NCBI GenBank assembly: GCA_038154685.1
Contig: JAYPYW010000009.1
Location: 3,563-67,562, forward strand
Direction of reading: 5' to 3'
DNA from: GCA-002722245 sp038154685
GTDB lineage: Bacteria > Bacteroidota > Bacteroidia > Flavobacteriales_C > GCA-002722245
Length of the DNA stretch: 64,000 nt
In this document: positions 7,196 to 15,601 of the stretch, piece after piece
How positions within the stretch are numbered: the first letter of the stretch is position 1
Layout of the letters: each line of letters opens with the position of its first letter
The notes under the pieces: model-generated
What the model was told of the DNA's origin: nothing
Databases searched by the model: none
Seen by the model: only the letters and a program-made list of their open reading frames with translations
Position numbers and translations under genes: made by a program

Positions 7196-9292
7196 CTAGT
7201 GAGACTTTTTAATCTTAAGGAGAATAGAATTCCCGATTACCACTACATCCGAAAAAGCCATTGATAAAGCAGCTACAATTGGCTTAAGGTTTCCAAAAGC
7301 AGCAATTGGAATTGCAACAACATTGTAAATTAGTGCCCAAAAGAAGTTTTGTTGGATCGTTCTGTAAGTTTGTTTTCCAATAGTTAAAGCTTTCTTTAAA
7401 GTAGCTAATTGCTTGTCGATTAAAATTACCTCAGAAGAATTAATGGCAATATCCGTCGCTGATCCAAAAGAAACGCCTACAGTTGCGAGGGCTAGGGAAG
7501 GAGCATCGTTGATACCATCGCCAACCATTACAACATTATAGTCTTTGTTGAGCTTTTCGATTATTTTTAGTTTTTCTTCTGGTGATTTCTCATAATAGTA
7601 ATCATCAAGGTAAAGTTCTCTAGCAATTTCATCACAATTTTTTCTTCTATCTCCAGAAAGTAGCATCGTTCTGTATCCGTGAGATTTTAACCACGAAATA
7701 GTTTCTTCAGCATCATCTTTGGCTTGATCCTTTATCCATAATTCAGCTACAACAGATGTTCCGTTGAATAAAACAAGGTCTGAGGTTAACTCTCTTGTAG
7801 TTATGGTTTTTGCGTACTTGTTAGATACAAGTTGGTAAGTGTTACCTTCTATATCTGTTCCCTTAACACCTTTTCCTCTAATTTCAATTACATCTTGCAA
7901 GTAAATAGGGCCAACTTCTTTATTTAATGCTTTTACTAAAGATTCTGCAATGGGGTGGTTACTTTGTTGCTCCAAAGAAAGGATGACTTGCTTGATTTTT
8001 TCTTCAGATTCTTTATAATAATTTAATTTGTTGAGAATGAATTCACCTGTTGTTAATGTTCCTGTCTTATCAAAAACAATCAAATTAGCTTTTGCTAGTT
8101 TTTCTAGGGTAGTTCCTCCTTTAATTAGAACTCCCTGATTAGCCAACTTACCAACACCTACCATAATTGCTGTTGGAGCGGCCAGTCCCATGGCGCATGG
8201 ACAACTTATAACAAGCGTTGCGATACTTCTCATTATAGATTCCTGTATTCCAAGGTCAAATACAAAAAATGACAATGAGAATGTGATTAAAGCAATTGCA
8301 ATAACCGTCGGGACAAAAATGTTGCTAATTCGATCACCTAGTTTTTGGATTTCAGGTTTCTGACTTTGAGTGTTCTTAACTAGGTCGATAATCCTGTCGA
8401 TTGTAGCTTCGCCATGCGTTTGTGTGACCCTAACTAAAGCAGATCCTGATAGGACAGTTGTTCCAGAGATTACTTCAGTCAGCGTGTTTTTAAAAATAGG
8501 CAAGCTTTCCCCCGTAATTAGGCTCTCGTCTAGTTCAAGCTCTCCAGAGGCTATAATCCCATCAACTGGTAGTTTGTCTCCAGTGTTTATTCTTATGAAA
8601 TCATCAACTTTTAGTTCTTTTACATCGACTCTTTCAATACTATCACCATTGGTGACCCTTCTAGCAATTTTTGGACGAAGTTCTTCTAAATCGCGCAGGG
8701 CAGAGGTGGTTTTTTTTATGGCTCTTTCTTCAATAAAATTCCCTAGTAAGACTAAGGTTATTATTGAAGCGGTTGTTTCGAAGAAAAGATAATCATGTCC
8801 GCCATTTATTATAAATGTTCCATGAATACTATAGCCAAAGGCTGATATAAAACCCGTAGAAACAAGAACGTCCATGTTTGGGACTCCTGATTTTAAACTG
8901 AAAAAAGCACTTTTCATAAAGTGACTTCCTCCAAAAATGAAAACAGGAATACATAAACCCAGTTGAAGGTATTTATTGTTTAGAAAGGAGTCATGTTCTA
9001 CAAACATATGCGCCATTAATGGAATGGTGAATATGGCAGAGATGATCAATAATTTAGTAATTCTTGATGGGCTGTCTTGGTTTTCTTTCTCAATGATTTT
9101 AAAACCAGATTGATTTATTTTTTTAGAAACCTCTTCAAAGTCGATATTTTTAGCGCTAAATTCTGCTTCACCTGTAGAAAAATTAACTGTTACGTCTTGA
9201 GCTCCAGCTTTTTTTAAAGTCCTTTCAACCGAGAATGCACAATTAGTACATGTCATACCTTCGATATTCAGTTTGTGTTTCTTTAAACCCAT
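7196..9292 (-). CDS. copA: copper-translocating P1B-type ATPase
   Basis: A 698-residue heavy-metal P-type ATPase that exports Cu(I) from the cytoplasm using ATP. It has one N-terminal metal-binding domain with Cys-x-x-Cys (MTCTNC, Cys15 and Cys18), eight predicted membrane helices, the actuator TGE motif (LITGESLP), the intramembrane SCPCAM metal site at about residue 363, the phosphorylation motif DKTGTLT at about 405, the SNHPIAESL nucleotide-domain motif and GDGINDAPSLA. The CPC motif marks a Cu(I)/Ag(I) subclass; it could alternatively load cytochrome oxidase (CcoI/FixI type), but no cco genes are near. Single gene, divergent from the tRNA promoter. Confidence 0.93.
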   Translation of the reverse strand: MGLKKHKLNIEGMTCTNCAFSVERTLKKAGAQDVTVNFSTGEAEFSAKNIDFEEVSKKINQSGFKIIEKENQDSPSRITKLLIISAIFTIPLMAHMFVEHDSFLNNKYLQLGLCIPVFIFGGSHFMKSAFFSLKSGVPNMDVLVSTGFISAFGYSIHGTFIINGGHDYLFFETTASIITLVLLGNFIEERAIKKTTSALRDLEELRPKIARRVTNGDSIERVDVKELKVDDFIRINTGDKLPVDGIIASGELELDESLITGESLPIFKNTLTEVISGTTVLSGSALVRVTQTHGEATIDRIIDLVKNTQSQKPEIQKLGDRISNIFVPTVIAIALITFSLSFFVFDLGIQESIMRSIATLVISCPCAMGLAAPTAIMVGVGKLANQGVLIKGGTTLEKLAKANLIVFDKTGTLTTGEFILNKLNYYKESEEKIKQVILSLEQQSNHPIAESLVKALNKEVGPIYLQDVIEIRGKGVKGTDIEGNTYQLVSNKYAKTITTRELTSDLVLFNGTSVVAELWIKDQAKDDAEETISWLKSHGYRTMLLSGDRRKNCDEIARELYLDDYYYEKSPEEKLKIIEKLNKDYNVVMVGDGINDAPSLALATVGVSFGSATDIAINSSEVILIDKQLATLKKALTIGKQTYRTIQQNFFWALIYNVVAIPIAAFGNLKPIVAALSMAFSDVVVIGNSILLKIKKSH

Positions 9293-9326
9293 ATAATAAA
9301 GTTAAGAATTAGGTTTTAATACATTT

Positions 9327-9359
9327 TTTGGAATCAAGAAAAGTTTTTTATTATCTTTG
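9327..9359 (+). promoter_or_regulatory. promoter of the tRNA-His gene
   Basis: TTTG at 9327-9330 and TATCTTTG at 9352-9359 with a 21-base spacer fit the Bacteroidota -33/-7 pattern, and the tRNA begins about 13 bases downstream. Confidence 0.7.
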
Positions 9360-9371
9360 CACCCCACAAAT

Positions 9372-9449
9372 GGCGATGTTAGCTCAGTTGGTTAGAGCAC
9401 TGGTTTGTGGTTCCAGGGGTCGTGGGTTCGAATCCCATCAGCCACCCCA
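9372..9449 (+). tRNA. tRNA-His (GTG), acceptor stem does not pair
   Basis: D-arm, anticodon loop TTGTGGT (anticodon GTG) and T-arm GTGGGTTCGAATCCCAT are clear, with G at -1 and C at 73, the histidine identity pair, and an encoded CCA. But the 5' acceptor strand GCGATGT (9373-9379) cannot pair with the 3' strand CAGCCAC (9439-9445): only three of seven positions match. The 5' strand does pair at six of seven with the 3' end of the second copy (ACTTCGC at 9624-9630). The gene as assembled is therefore likely a chimaera of two tRNA-His genes, see Findings. Confidence 0.8.
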
Positions 9450-9482
9450 AAAAAAGAGTTGATATTATCAACTCTTTTTTTA
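9450..9482. terminator. tRNA-His terminator
   Basis: Perfect hairpin AAAAAGAGTTGAT / ATCAACTCTTTTT with a three-base loop. Confidence 0.88.
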
Positions 9483-9559
9483 TTTGAATCTTGTTAGACT
9501 TCTTTGTAATTGTGGTTTTGATTTAAAACCTGGTAGTTGACCAAGCTTTTTGTCTTTTC

Positions 9560-9569
9560 NNNNNNNNNN
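9560..9569. other. assembly gap (10 N)
   Basis: Ten Ns immediately before the 54-base sequence shared by both tRNA-His copies. The right contig starts inside the repeat and lacks the 5' end of its tRNA, so at least ~20 bases are missing and the gap length is nominal. Confidence 0.95.
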
Positions 9570-9631
9570 CAGTTGGTTAGAGCACTGGTTTGTGGTTCCA
9601 GGGGTCGTGGGTTCGAATCCCATACTTCGCC
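9570..9631 (+). tRNA. tRNA-His (GTG), 5' end lost in assembly gap
   Basis: Identical to the first copy over 54 bases (9385-9438 and 9570-9623), from the D-loop through anticodon GTG to the T-arm. The acceptor 3' strand is ACTTCGC with C73 and no encoded CCA. The 5' acceptor strand lies in the gap; GCGAAGT would be expected. Confidence 0.75.
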
Positions 9632-9636
9632 CTCTT

Positions 9637-9676
9637 AAAACAATAAAGCCGATCTTTTGATCGGCTTTATTGTTTT
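9637..9676. terminator. bidirectional terminator after second tRNA-His
   Basis: Perfect long hairpin AAAACAATAAAGCCGATC / GATCGGCTTTATTGTTTT around a TTTT loop. Confidence 0.88.
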
Positions 9677-9730
9677 AAGGTTTCAGGCTTTAGATTTCAG
9701 ACTTAAAAATTATTTTCTGAAACCTGAATT
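9675..9730. repeat. dispersed palindromic repeat (CAGGTTT family)
   Basis: GTTTCAGGCTTTAGATTTCAG followed ~20 bases later by CTGAAACCTGAA; second member of the family at 2523-2570. Confidence 0.55.
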
Positions 9731-9736
9731 CACAGA

Positions 9737-10192
9737 TCACCTTTTTACAGCCTTTTCATAAGCCTCAATCCATTTATCAGGTCTGATTTTAGTGGCCAAT
9801 TCTTCAAGTAGTTTAAAAGGTATTTTTTCAGGGTTCTTAAACCTAATACAGCTTTTACCCATATCTAATTTAAGATCAGAGTGATTGGGGAATTCTTTTA
9901 CAAACCAATCCATAATTTCCGGGATGGAATAAATACCCATATGATAAAATCCGATATGATTTTTTTGTGCTCCTACAGAAATAAAGGGTAGGGGTTCATT
10001 TTTCTTGCAATGATAACCGTTAGGATATAAGGATAATGGTACAACGAAACTTGGCATTCCATAGCTAATTGCCGATTCAAAGCCAATAGGCAAGTTCTTT
10101 TCAAGAATATTCAATATCCTTTTAATAGCTTCTTGTTGATGTACAGGTGCGTTATTTATATATTCTTCAGTCGAATTTCCAGGAACTTGCAT
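9737..10192 (-). CDS. DUF1801 (YdhG-like) family protein
   Basis: A 151-residue soluble protein matching DUF1801: an N-terminal helix pair (STEEYINNAPVHQQEAIKRIL), the SAISYGMPSF motif near residue 42, a central FISVGAQKNHIGFYHMGIY segment, and a C-terminal SCIRFKNPEKIP motif with a terminal helix. The fold (PDB-known but functionally obscure) is a small alpha/beta domain; no enzymatic role is established. Stand-alone gene convergent with the tRNA terminator and divergent from the response-regulator operon, with about 75 bases between the two starts. Confidence 0.85.
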   Translation of the reverse strand: MQVPGNSTEEYINNAPVHQQEAIKRILNILEKNLPIGFESAISYGMPSFVVPLSLYPNGYHCKKNEPLPFISVGAQKNHIGFYHMGIYSIPEIMDWFVKEFPNHSDLKLDMGKSCIRFKNPEKIPFKLLEELATKIRPDKWIEAYEKAVKR

Positions 10193-10268
10193 TTTGACGA
10201 AAATTTAGGTGTAATTTACTGAAACTTTTTAGGAATATTACCATATAAGAGTTACCGAAAAAAGAGAT

Positions 10269-10640
10269 ATGAAGTTAGTTTTAGTAGAGGATGATGAAGT
10301 AGATGTAATGTACTTGGAGCGGCTTTTTAATAAATCGGATAAGTACGAAGCAGTTTTTTTTCCTAATGGACAAGAAGCTTTAAGTTTTCTTAACGATCAG
10401 TGGGATGGGCAAGAAGAATTGGCAATTTTGAGTGACATAAATATGCCGGTTATGGATGGTTTGACCTTGCTGAAAAAAATTAGAGAAAATGAAAAAACAT
10501 CGAGCTTACCAATGTTTGTTTTCACTACAAGTGATGATGATGCAAATATTGAAAAGGCGTTTGAGCTAAATGTTAGTGGTTATTTGTTAAAGCCGTTAAC
10601 AATTGAGGAATTTGAAAGTTCATTAGAAGAAGTTAAATAA
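10269..10640 (+). CDS. single-domain response regulator (CheY-like)
   Basis: A 123-residue receiver domain alone. The acidic pocket Glu7-Asp8-Asp9, phosphoacceptor Asp56 (LSDINMPVMDG), the Thr86/Thr87 switch and Lys108 (YLLKPL) are all present. There is no output domain. It is the first of four genes joined by one-base overlaps, all with receiver domains, so it probably takes phosphate from, or competes for, the hybrid kinase encoded two genes downstream. Confidence 0.95.
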   Translation: MKLVLVEDDEVDVMYLERLFNKSDKYEAVFFPNGQEALSFLNDQWDGQEELAILSDINMPVMDGLTLLKKIRENEKTSSLPMFVFTTSDDDANIEKAFELNVSGYLLKPLTIEEFESSLEEVK

Positions 10641-11089
10641 TGATAGGAGGATTAAAATTTTTAGGCATGGACAAAATCAAAGTAATGCTTGTTGATGATG
10701 ACGAAGTAGATTTTATGAATGTTAAAAGGGCATTCAAGAAAAACAACCTCGAACACACGTTAGAGTATCAACCCAATGGTTTAGATGCTATTAAATATTT
10801 AAAGTCGGTTGAGAATTCAGTAGACTTGCCACAGGTGGTTTTGTTGGATATTAATATGCCAAAGATGAATGGTCATGAGTTTTTGGCTGAACTTAGGGCA
10901 GATGATAGTTTGAAGCATATTGTTGTTTATGTTTTAACCACTTCTTCTCAAAATAGCGATATTGATAAAGCATACCAGAAACAGGTGTCGGGTTATTTTG
11001 TTAAGCCTCTTGATTTTGAGGAGTTTAAATCGACAGTTAAAAAACTAGATGAGCTTTGGGTAGTTCAAAAATTCCCTGATTTTAGTTAA
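10640..11089 (+). CDS. single-domain response regulator
   Basis: A 149-residue frame containing one receiver domain (VMLVDDDEVDFMNVKRAF, VVLLDINMPKMNG, YVLTTSSQ, SGYFVKPLD) and a short C-terminal tail. This is the subtype of Rcp1-like receivers often found beside phytochrome-type or hybrid kinases. The ATG at 10640 overlaps the previous stop (TAATG). The next in-frame ATG at 10667 (MDKIKVMLVDDD) would give the more usual receiver N-terminus and has an AGGAGG at 10644-10649, so the start is uncertain by nine codons. Confidence 0.93.
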   Translation: MIGGLKFLGMDKIKVMLVDDDEVDFMNVKRAFKKNNLEHTLEYQPNGLDAIKYLKSVENSVDLPQVVLLDINMPKMNGHEFLAELRADDSLKHIVVYVLTTSSQNSDIDKAYQKQVSGYFVKPLDFEEFKSTVKKLDELWVVQKFPDFS

Positions 11090-13392
11090 TGGCAGAAAAG
11101 ATTAGGATACTACTTGTTGAGGATGACATTGTAGATGCAAAAAACTTCGAAAGAGTATTGAACAGAATTAATGTTCAATACTCTTTTGAGCATTTAAACG
11201 ATATTGATAAGGCGCTTGAGAGCCTTAAGGAAAGCGTTTACGATGTTATTTTTCTCGATTACCATTTACCAAAAGGTAATAGCTTGGATGTGCTTAATTA
11301 TCTCAAAAAGATAAAGAGTAAAACACCGGTTATTATTGTTACTTCTTATGCAAATCCAAAGGTGGCTGTTGAGTTAATTCAGCAAGGTGCGATGGATTAT
11401 ATCCCTAAAAGTTTATTAAATGAAGCTGGTTTAGCGCAAACCATACGAGGTGCCTTAAGGGTAAAAGACCTGCAGGATAAAAGGGTTAAAACTGAAAATA
11501 GGCTAAGAAAAGTTGAAAATCGTTTGGGGACTATAATTTCAAACACGCCTGTTATTCTTTTTGTATTAGATCATAACGGTATTGTTCAGTTAGGTTTAGG
11601 TAAGTATTGGGATTCATTTAATCCTAAAAGTTATAGTTTGATTGGCGTTGGTTTTCAGGAGGCTTTTAGGAATTTCCCTCGATTGATTGAGTCTTTCGAG
11701 AAGTCTAACGAAGGTAGGATTGAGGTTTGTAAGGTAGAAATCAATGAGGTTGTTTTTGAGGTTACTTTTACACCAAGGTTGAATGCCGATGGCAGTATCC
11801 AAGAGGTTTTGGGCTTAGCTATGGATGTTACAGGGCATGAAAAAGGAAAGCAATCTTTAACTAAGGCGAAGCAAATTGCAGAGAAAGCTTCTCAAATGAA
11901 GCAGGAATTTATTGCAAACATGTCTCACGAGATTCGAACACCAATGAATGCAATTATTGGTTTCGCTAATTTATTGTCGGAGACCAAAATGGATCATCTT
12001 CAAACTGATTTTGTTGATTCTATCAAAACTTCGGGAGAAAACTTATTAGCGCTTGTTAACGATATTTTAGATTTCTCTAAGATTGAATCAGGTAAATTAA
12101 TTGTTGAAAAAGAAGATTTTGAACCAAGAAAATTGGTGAAATCATTAATAGATGTTTTGGAGGTAAGGGCAGTTGAGCGCAAAAATAGCTTGTCTTTTTC
12201 AATCCAAAATAATATTCCAGAAACTCTAGTGGGTGATCCTAATAGGGTTTATCAAGTTTTAATGAATTTGGTGAACAATGCTATTAAATTCACCAAGGAA
12301 GGAAAGGTTGAATTAGAGATTGGTATCCAAAAGGAGGAGATTTCAAGGTTGGAGTTGTTCTTCCGGGTAAAGGATTCAGGTATTGGAATTCCTGAGAATA
12401 AGTTAGATGAGATTTTCGAGTCGTTTGTTCAGGTAGAAGGAGGAAGTAATCGTAAAACAGGAGGAACAGGATTAGGTTTAGCCATTGTTAAAAAGCTAAT
12501 TAACCTCATGAATGGTTCTATTTCGGTAGAAAGTAAAGAAGGAGAGGGGGCAGTTTTTGAGGTGATTCTTCCATTTAATATTTCGTTTAAGAAATCCAGT
12601 GACAAAGCCAATAACAAAGAGCGCTTTAAAAGTATAAAGGGCAAAAGAATCCTTTTGGCAGAGGATAATGAAATGAATCAGAAGCTGGTCATCATGTATT
12701 TAACTAAATATGATGTTAAAATTGACTTAGCAGAAAACGGTCATCAAGCTGTTAAAGCGGCTCAGGCTAATGATTATGACTTGATTTTAATGGATATCCA
12801 AATGCCAGAAATGGATGGTTTAGAAGCAACTAAGAAAATCCGAGAGTTAGAGGAGGACAAGGCCAAATTGCCCATTATAGCTATGACAGCTCATGCTTTT
12901 AAAGAGGAGGTGGAGAATTGTTTTAAAGTAGGAATGAATGCTCATATTTCTAAGCCAATTGAAAAAGAGGCGTTTTTAACATTGATTTCTAGTTTAGTGC
13001 ATTCTGAATCTACAGATTTAAGTGATAGTAAGACAGTGGCTGTTAAGGATTTATCTGGATTGGTAGATTTAAGTTACCTAAGAGATATGTCGGATGGTAA
13101 TGAAGAGTTCATTCAGGAGATGATAAAGATTTTTAAAGCAGATAGTCCAGTTTTAATTGAAAGAATGCAAAATTCATTCGATAAAAAAGATTGGCCAGCT
13201 TTGTCTAAAGTAGCGCATAAATTCAGGTCTCCCGCCGTAATGATGGGGATGAAGGATGTTGCTAAGATAGCTGAGAGGATAGAGTATTTTGATTACTCTG
13301 AGAATGATGGGTTAGATGATGTGTTGGATTGGATTCATCAAATAGATCAACAAAGTAGTGCTGCTATTGATTATATTCAAAAGAATTTCTGA
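11089..13392 (+). CDS. hybrid sensor histidine kinase with N-terminal receiver, PAS, C-terminal receiver and HPt
   Basis: 767 residues. Order: receiver 1 (acidic Glu11-Asp12-Asp13, Asp57 in FLDYHLPKG), a PAS-like sensor at ~145-250, HisKA with His280 in NMSHEIRTPMNAIIGF, HATPase_c with N box VNNAIKF and G boxes GIGIP and GTGLGLAIV, receiver 2 with Asp569 (LMDIQMPEMDG), and an HPt domain with His710 (KVAHKFRSPAVMMG). There is no membrane segment, so it is a soluble phosphorelay hub. A receiver at the N-terminus makes the kinase itself a target of other kinases. One-base overlaps tie it to both neighbours. Confidence 0.95.
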   Translation: MAEKIRILLVEDDIVDAKNFERVLNRINVQYSFEHLNDIDKALESLKESVYDVIFLDYHLPKGNSLDVLNYLKKIKSKTPVIIVTSYANPKVAVELIQQGAMDYIPKSLLNEAGLAQTIRGALRVKDLQDKRVKTENRLRKVENRLGTIISNTPVILFVLDHNGIVQLGLGKYWDSFNPKSYSLIGVGFQEAFRNFPRLIESFEKSNEGRIEVCKVEINEVVFEVTFTPRLNADGSIQEVLGLAMDVTGHEKGKQSLTKAKQIAEKASQMKQEFIANMSHEIRTPMNAIIGFANLLSETKMDHLQTDFVDSIKTSGENLLALVNDILDFSKIESGKLIVEKEDFEPRKLVKSLIDVLEVRAVERKNSLSFSIQNNIPETLVGDPNRVYQVLMNLVNNAIKFTKEGKVELEIGIQKEEISRLELFFRVKDSGIGIPENKLDEIFESFVQVEGGSNRKTGGTGLGLAIVKKLINLMNGSISVESKEGEGAVFEVILPFNISFKKSSDKANNKERFKSIKGKRILLAEDNEMNQKLVIMYLTKYDVKIDLAENGHQAVKAAQANDYDLILMDIQMPEMDGLEATKKIRELEEDKAKLPIIAMTAHAFKEEVENCFKVGMNAHISKPIEKEAFLTLISSLVHSESTDLSDSKTVAVKDLSGLVDLSYLRDMSDGNEEFIQEMIKIFKADSPVLIERMQNSFDKKDWPALSKVAHKFRSPAVMMGMKDVAKIAERIEYFDYSENDGLDDVLDWIHQIDQQSSAAIDYIQKNF

Positions 13393-13760
13393 TGGGGAAA
13401 AAGAAAGTTTTAATAGTTGAAGATGAGGCTTTAACACAAAAGTTTTTAGCTCAAATTATAGAGTCTTTGGGTTATGATGTAGATTCATGTGATAACGGTG
13501 AAGAAGCTATTGAGAAAATCCGGGATTTCGAACCTGACGTGATTTTGTCGGATGTTTTAATGCCTGAGTTTTCTGGTTTACAGCTGCTTAATTATGTTCA
13601 AAAGAAAATATTGGCCAAAATTCCGATTCTTTTAATCTCTTCGCTAGATCCAAATGCCATGCAAGATATGGTAAAAGACATAGGCGCAGTTGGTTTTATC
13701 TCAAAGCCACCCCAAAAAGAAGAGTTAGCGAGCCTATTAAAAGAAGCTTTAAATCAATAA
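13392..13760 (+). CDS. single-domain response regulator
   Basis: A 122-residue receiver alone: VLIVEDEALTQKFL, phosphoacceptor Asp in LSDVLMPEFSG, ISSLDP switch and FISKPPQ lysine. It is the last gene of the operon and overlaps the kinase stop by one base (TGATG). With no DNA-binding or enzymatic output in any of the four genes, the pathway output must be encoded elsewhere or act by protein interaction. Confidence 0.94.
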   Translation: MGKKKVLIVEDEALTQKFLAQIIESLGYDVDSCDNGEEAIEKIRDFEPDVILSDVLMPEFSGLQLLNYVQKKILAKIPILLISSLDPNAMQDMVKDIGAVGFISKPPQKEELASLLKEALNQ

Positions 13761-13820
13761 TGTCTATTTAACGACAGCTAGTTTTCTTTTCATACCTTTA
13801 ATTTGTAGAAAATTAAAATC

Positions 13821-14567
13821 ATGAAGAAACTCGCTTACCTGCCATTTTTGTTCCTAGGAACAGTATTTCTAGTGTCATTCTCAACTTTGCCAAAAGCTAA
13901 AACTGTGGTAGTTGATGCGCCAAAAGTTTCTCATTCGGTTTTTAATACCCTTTTAAATAAAAATGTAACTACTTCTGGAGTGGTTAATTACGCAGGTTTT
14001 AAAGAGAATACGGAATTTGAAAATTACCTAAAAGCACTTTCTACAGCACAACCAAAGAATTCAAACTGGTCTAAAAATGAAAAGTTAGCCTACTGGATTA
14101 ACGTTTATAACGCTTATACTATCAAGTTGATAAACACTAATTGGCCAGTTAAGTCTATTAAAGATATCAACGATCCATGGGGTCATAAGTTCTTCTCAAT
14201 CGGTGGAGAAAAAACAAGTTTAAATGATGTTGAGCACGAAATCCTAAGAAAAATGGGTGAACCAAGGATTCACTTTGCAATTGTATGTGCTTCTTATTCT
14301 TGTCCCAAGCTTTTAAATGCAGCTTATACTGCGGATAAATTAGAAAGTCAGTTAACTGCGCAAACAAAATCATTTCTAGCAGATACTAAAAGAAACAAGA
14401 TTTCAGCTTCAAAAGGGGAGCTTTCAGAAATATTCAATTGGTTTAAAAGCGATTTCACCGCAAATGGGACATTAATCGATTTCATTAACAAGTATTCAGC
14501 CACTAAACTGAATGCAAATGCTACAATTTCTCATTTACCTTACAATTGGGATTTAAATAATAAGTAA
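13821..14567 (+). CDS. DUF547 family exported protein
   Basis: 248 residues with an N-terminal signal or anchor (LAYLPFLFLGTVFLVSFST) and the DUF547 signature: WINVYNAYTIKLI near residue 92, LNDVEHEILRK, and the histidine/cysteine segment PRIHFAIVCASYSCPKL. Function is unestablished; the conserved Cys and His suggest a papain-like or transfer activity. It overlaps arsS by one base and is a frequent neighbour of arsenosugar genes in marine Bacteroidota, which suggests an accessory role there. A TACCTTTA box at about 13793 may be its promoter. Confidence 0.88.
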   Translation: MKKLAYLPFLFLGTVFLVSFSTLPKAKTVVVDAPKVSHSVFNTLLNKNVTTSGVVNYAGFKENTEFENYLKALSTAQPKNSNWSKNEKLAYWINVYNAYTIKLINTNWPVKSIKDINDPWGHKFFSIGGEKTSLNDVEHEILRKMGEPRIHFAIVCASYSCPKLLNAAYTADKLESQLTAQTKSFLADTKRNKISASKGELSEIFNWFKSDFTANGTLIDFINKYSATKLNANATISHLPYNWDLNNK

Positions 14568-15601
14568 TGGCTGAAGTAAAGACGCTGAAGAAGAGAGGGA
14601 GTATGCTTGCGCAAGCTCCAGTGCAGATTAAAAAATTAGCTGAGCCAATTACTGGTGTTGAGGCATTTTCTTCTAAAGTTGCTGGTGGGATTAAGCCGGC
14701 CGATTTAGAAATCCTTCAAATCAATTTAGGTTACATGTGTAACATGACCTGCGAGCATTGTCATGTAGATGCTGGGCCAGACCGTAAGGAAATCATGGAA
14801 AAGGAAGTATTAGAGGCTTGTTTGAAAGCTATTGATGCTTCTAATGTGAAAATGGTTGACCTTACTGGGGGAGCTCCTGAGATGAATCCTCATTTCAAGT
14901 GGTTTGTGGAAGAACTAACTAAAAGAAACGTCCAAACTATTGTTAGAAGTAATTTAACGATTCTTGTTTCCAACAAAAAGTACAAAGAGTATCCAAACTT
15001 TTTTAAAGAGAATAAAGTCACTGTAATCGCTTCTTTACCTTGTTATACTGAAGGTAACGTAGATAAACAGAGAGGAGATGGGGCTTTTAATAAATCTATT
15101 GAGGCTTTATTGGTTTTAAATGAGTTAGGCTATGGGAAAGAAGGAACTGGTTTAGAATTGAACTTAGTTTATAACTCAGGGGGACCAGGTTTACCGCCGC
15201 CTCAAGCTGCTTTAGAGCAGGATTATAAAAGAGAGTTAAAAGAAAACTTCAACTTGGAGTTTAATAGCTTATATACGATTACCAACCTTCCAATTAGTCG
15301 ATTCCTTGATTATTTATTAGCAGCTGGAAGGTATGAAGAGTATATGCTAAAGTTACACGAAGCTTATAATCCAGCTACTGTGCATGGTGTAATGTGTACC
15401 AATACTTTATCGGTTGATTGGGAAGGTAACTTGTACGATTGTGACTTTAATCAGATGCTAAGATTAAAAGTAGCAGGCTCGGTAGGTAATATAAAAGACT
15501 TTGATTTAGTGGAGCTTTCTAAAAGAAAGGTTGTGTTGGGGAATCATTGTTATGGATGTACTGCAGGAGCAGGATCAAGTTGTCAAGGAGCGCTTAACTA
15601 A
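14567..15601 (+). CDS. arsS: arsenosugar biosynthesis radical SAM protein ArsS
   Basis: A 344-residue radical SAM enzyme that is proposed to attach the 5'-deoxyadenosyl group of SAM to dimethylarsinous acid, the committed step toward arsenosugars. The iron-sulfur ligands are Cys58, Cys62 and Cys65 in GYMCNMTCEHCHVDAGP, followed by the DLTGGAPEMN SAM-contact strand. The C-terminal DUF3641-type region (VMCTNTLSVDWEGNLYDCDF and HCYGCTAGAGSSC) carries further cysteines. It sits between DUF547 and the TIGR04282 glycosyltransferase with one-base overlaps on both sides. Confidence 0.95.
   Translation: MAEVKTLKKRGSMLAQAPVQIKKLAEPITGVEAFSSKVAGGIKPADLEILQINLGYMCNMTCEHCHVDAGPDRKEIMEKEVLEACLKAIDASNVKMVDLTGGAPEMNPHFKWFVEELTKRNVQTIVRSNLTILVSNKKYKEYPNFFKENKVTVIASLPCYTEGNVDKQRGDGAFNKSIEALLVLNELGYGKEGTGLELNLVYNSGGPGLPPPQAALEQDYKRELKENFNLEFNSLYTITNLPISRFLDYLLAAGRYEEYMLKLHEAYNPATVHGVMCTNTLSVDWEGNLYDCDFNQMLRLKVAGSVGNIKDFDLVELSKRKVVLGNHCYGCTAGAGSSCQGALN

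Noticed and set aside
8370..8792. 140-residue plus-strand ORF
   Set aside because: Lies wholly antisense to the copper ATPase, is low-complexity serine/threonine-rich, and has no promoter or family resemblance.
10269..13760. Chemotaxis operon
   Set aside because: Single receivers look CheY-like but no CheA, CheW, MCP or CheB/R is present, and the kinase is a standard hybrid type.
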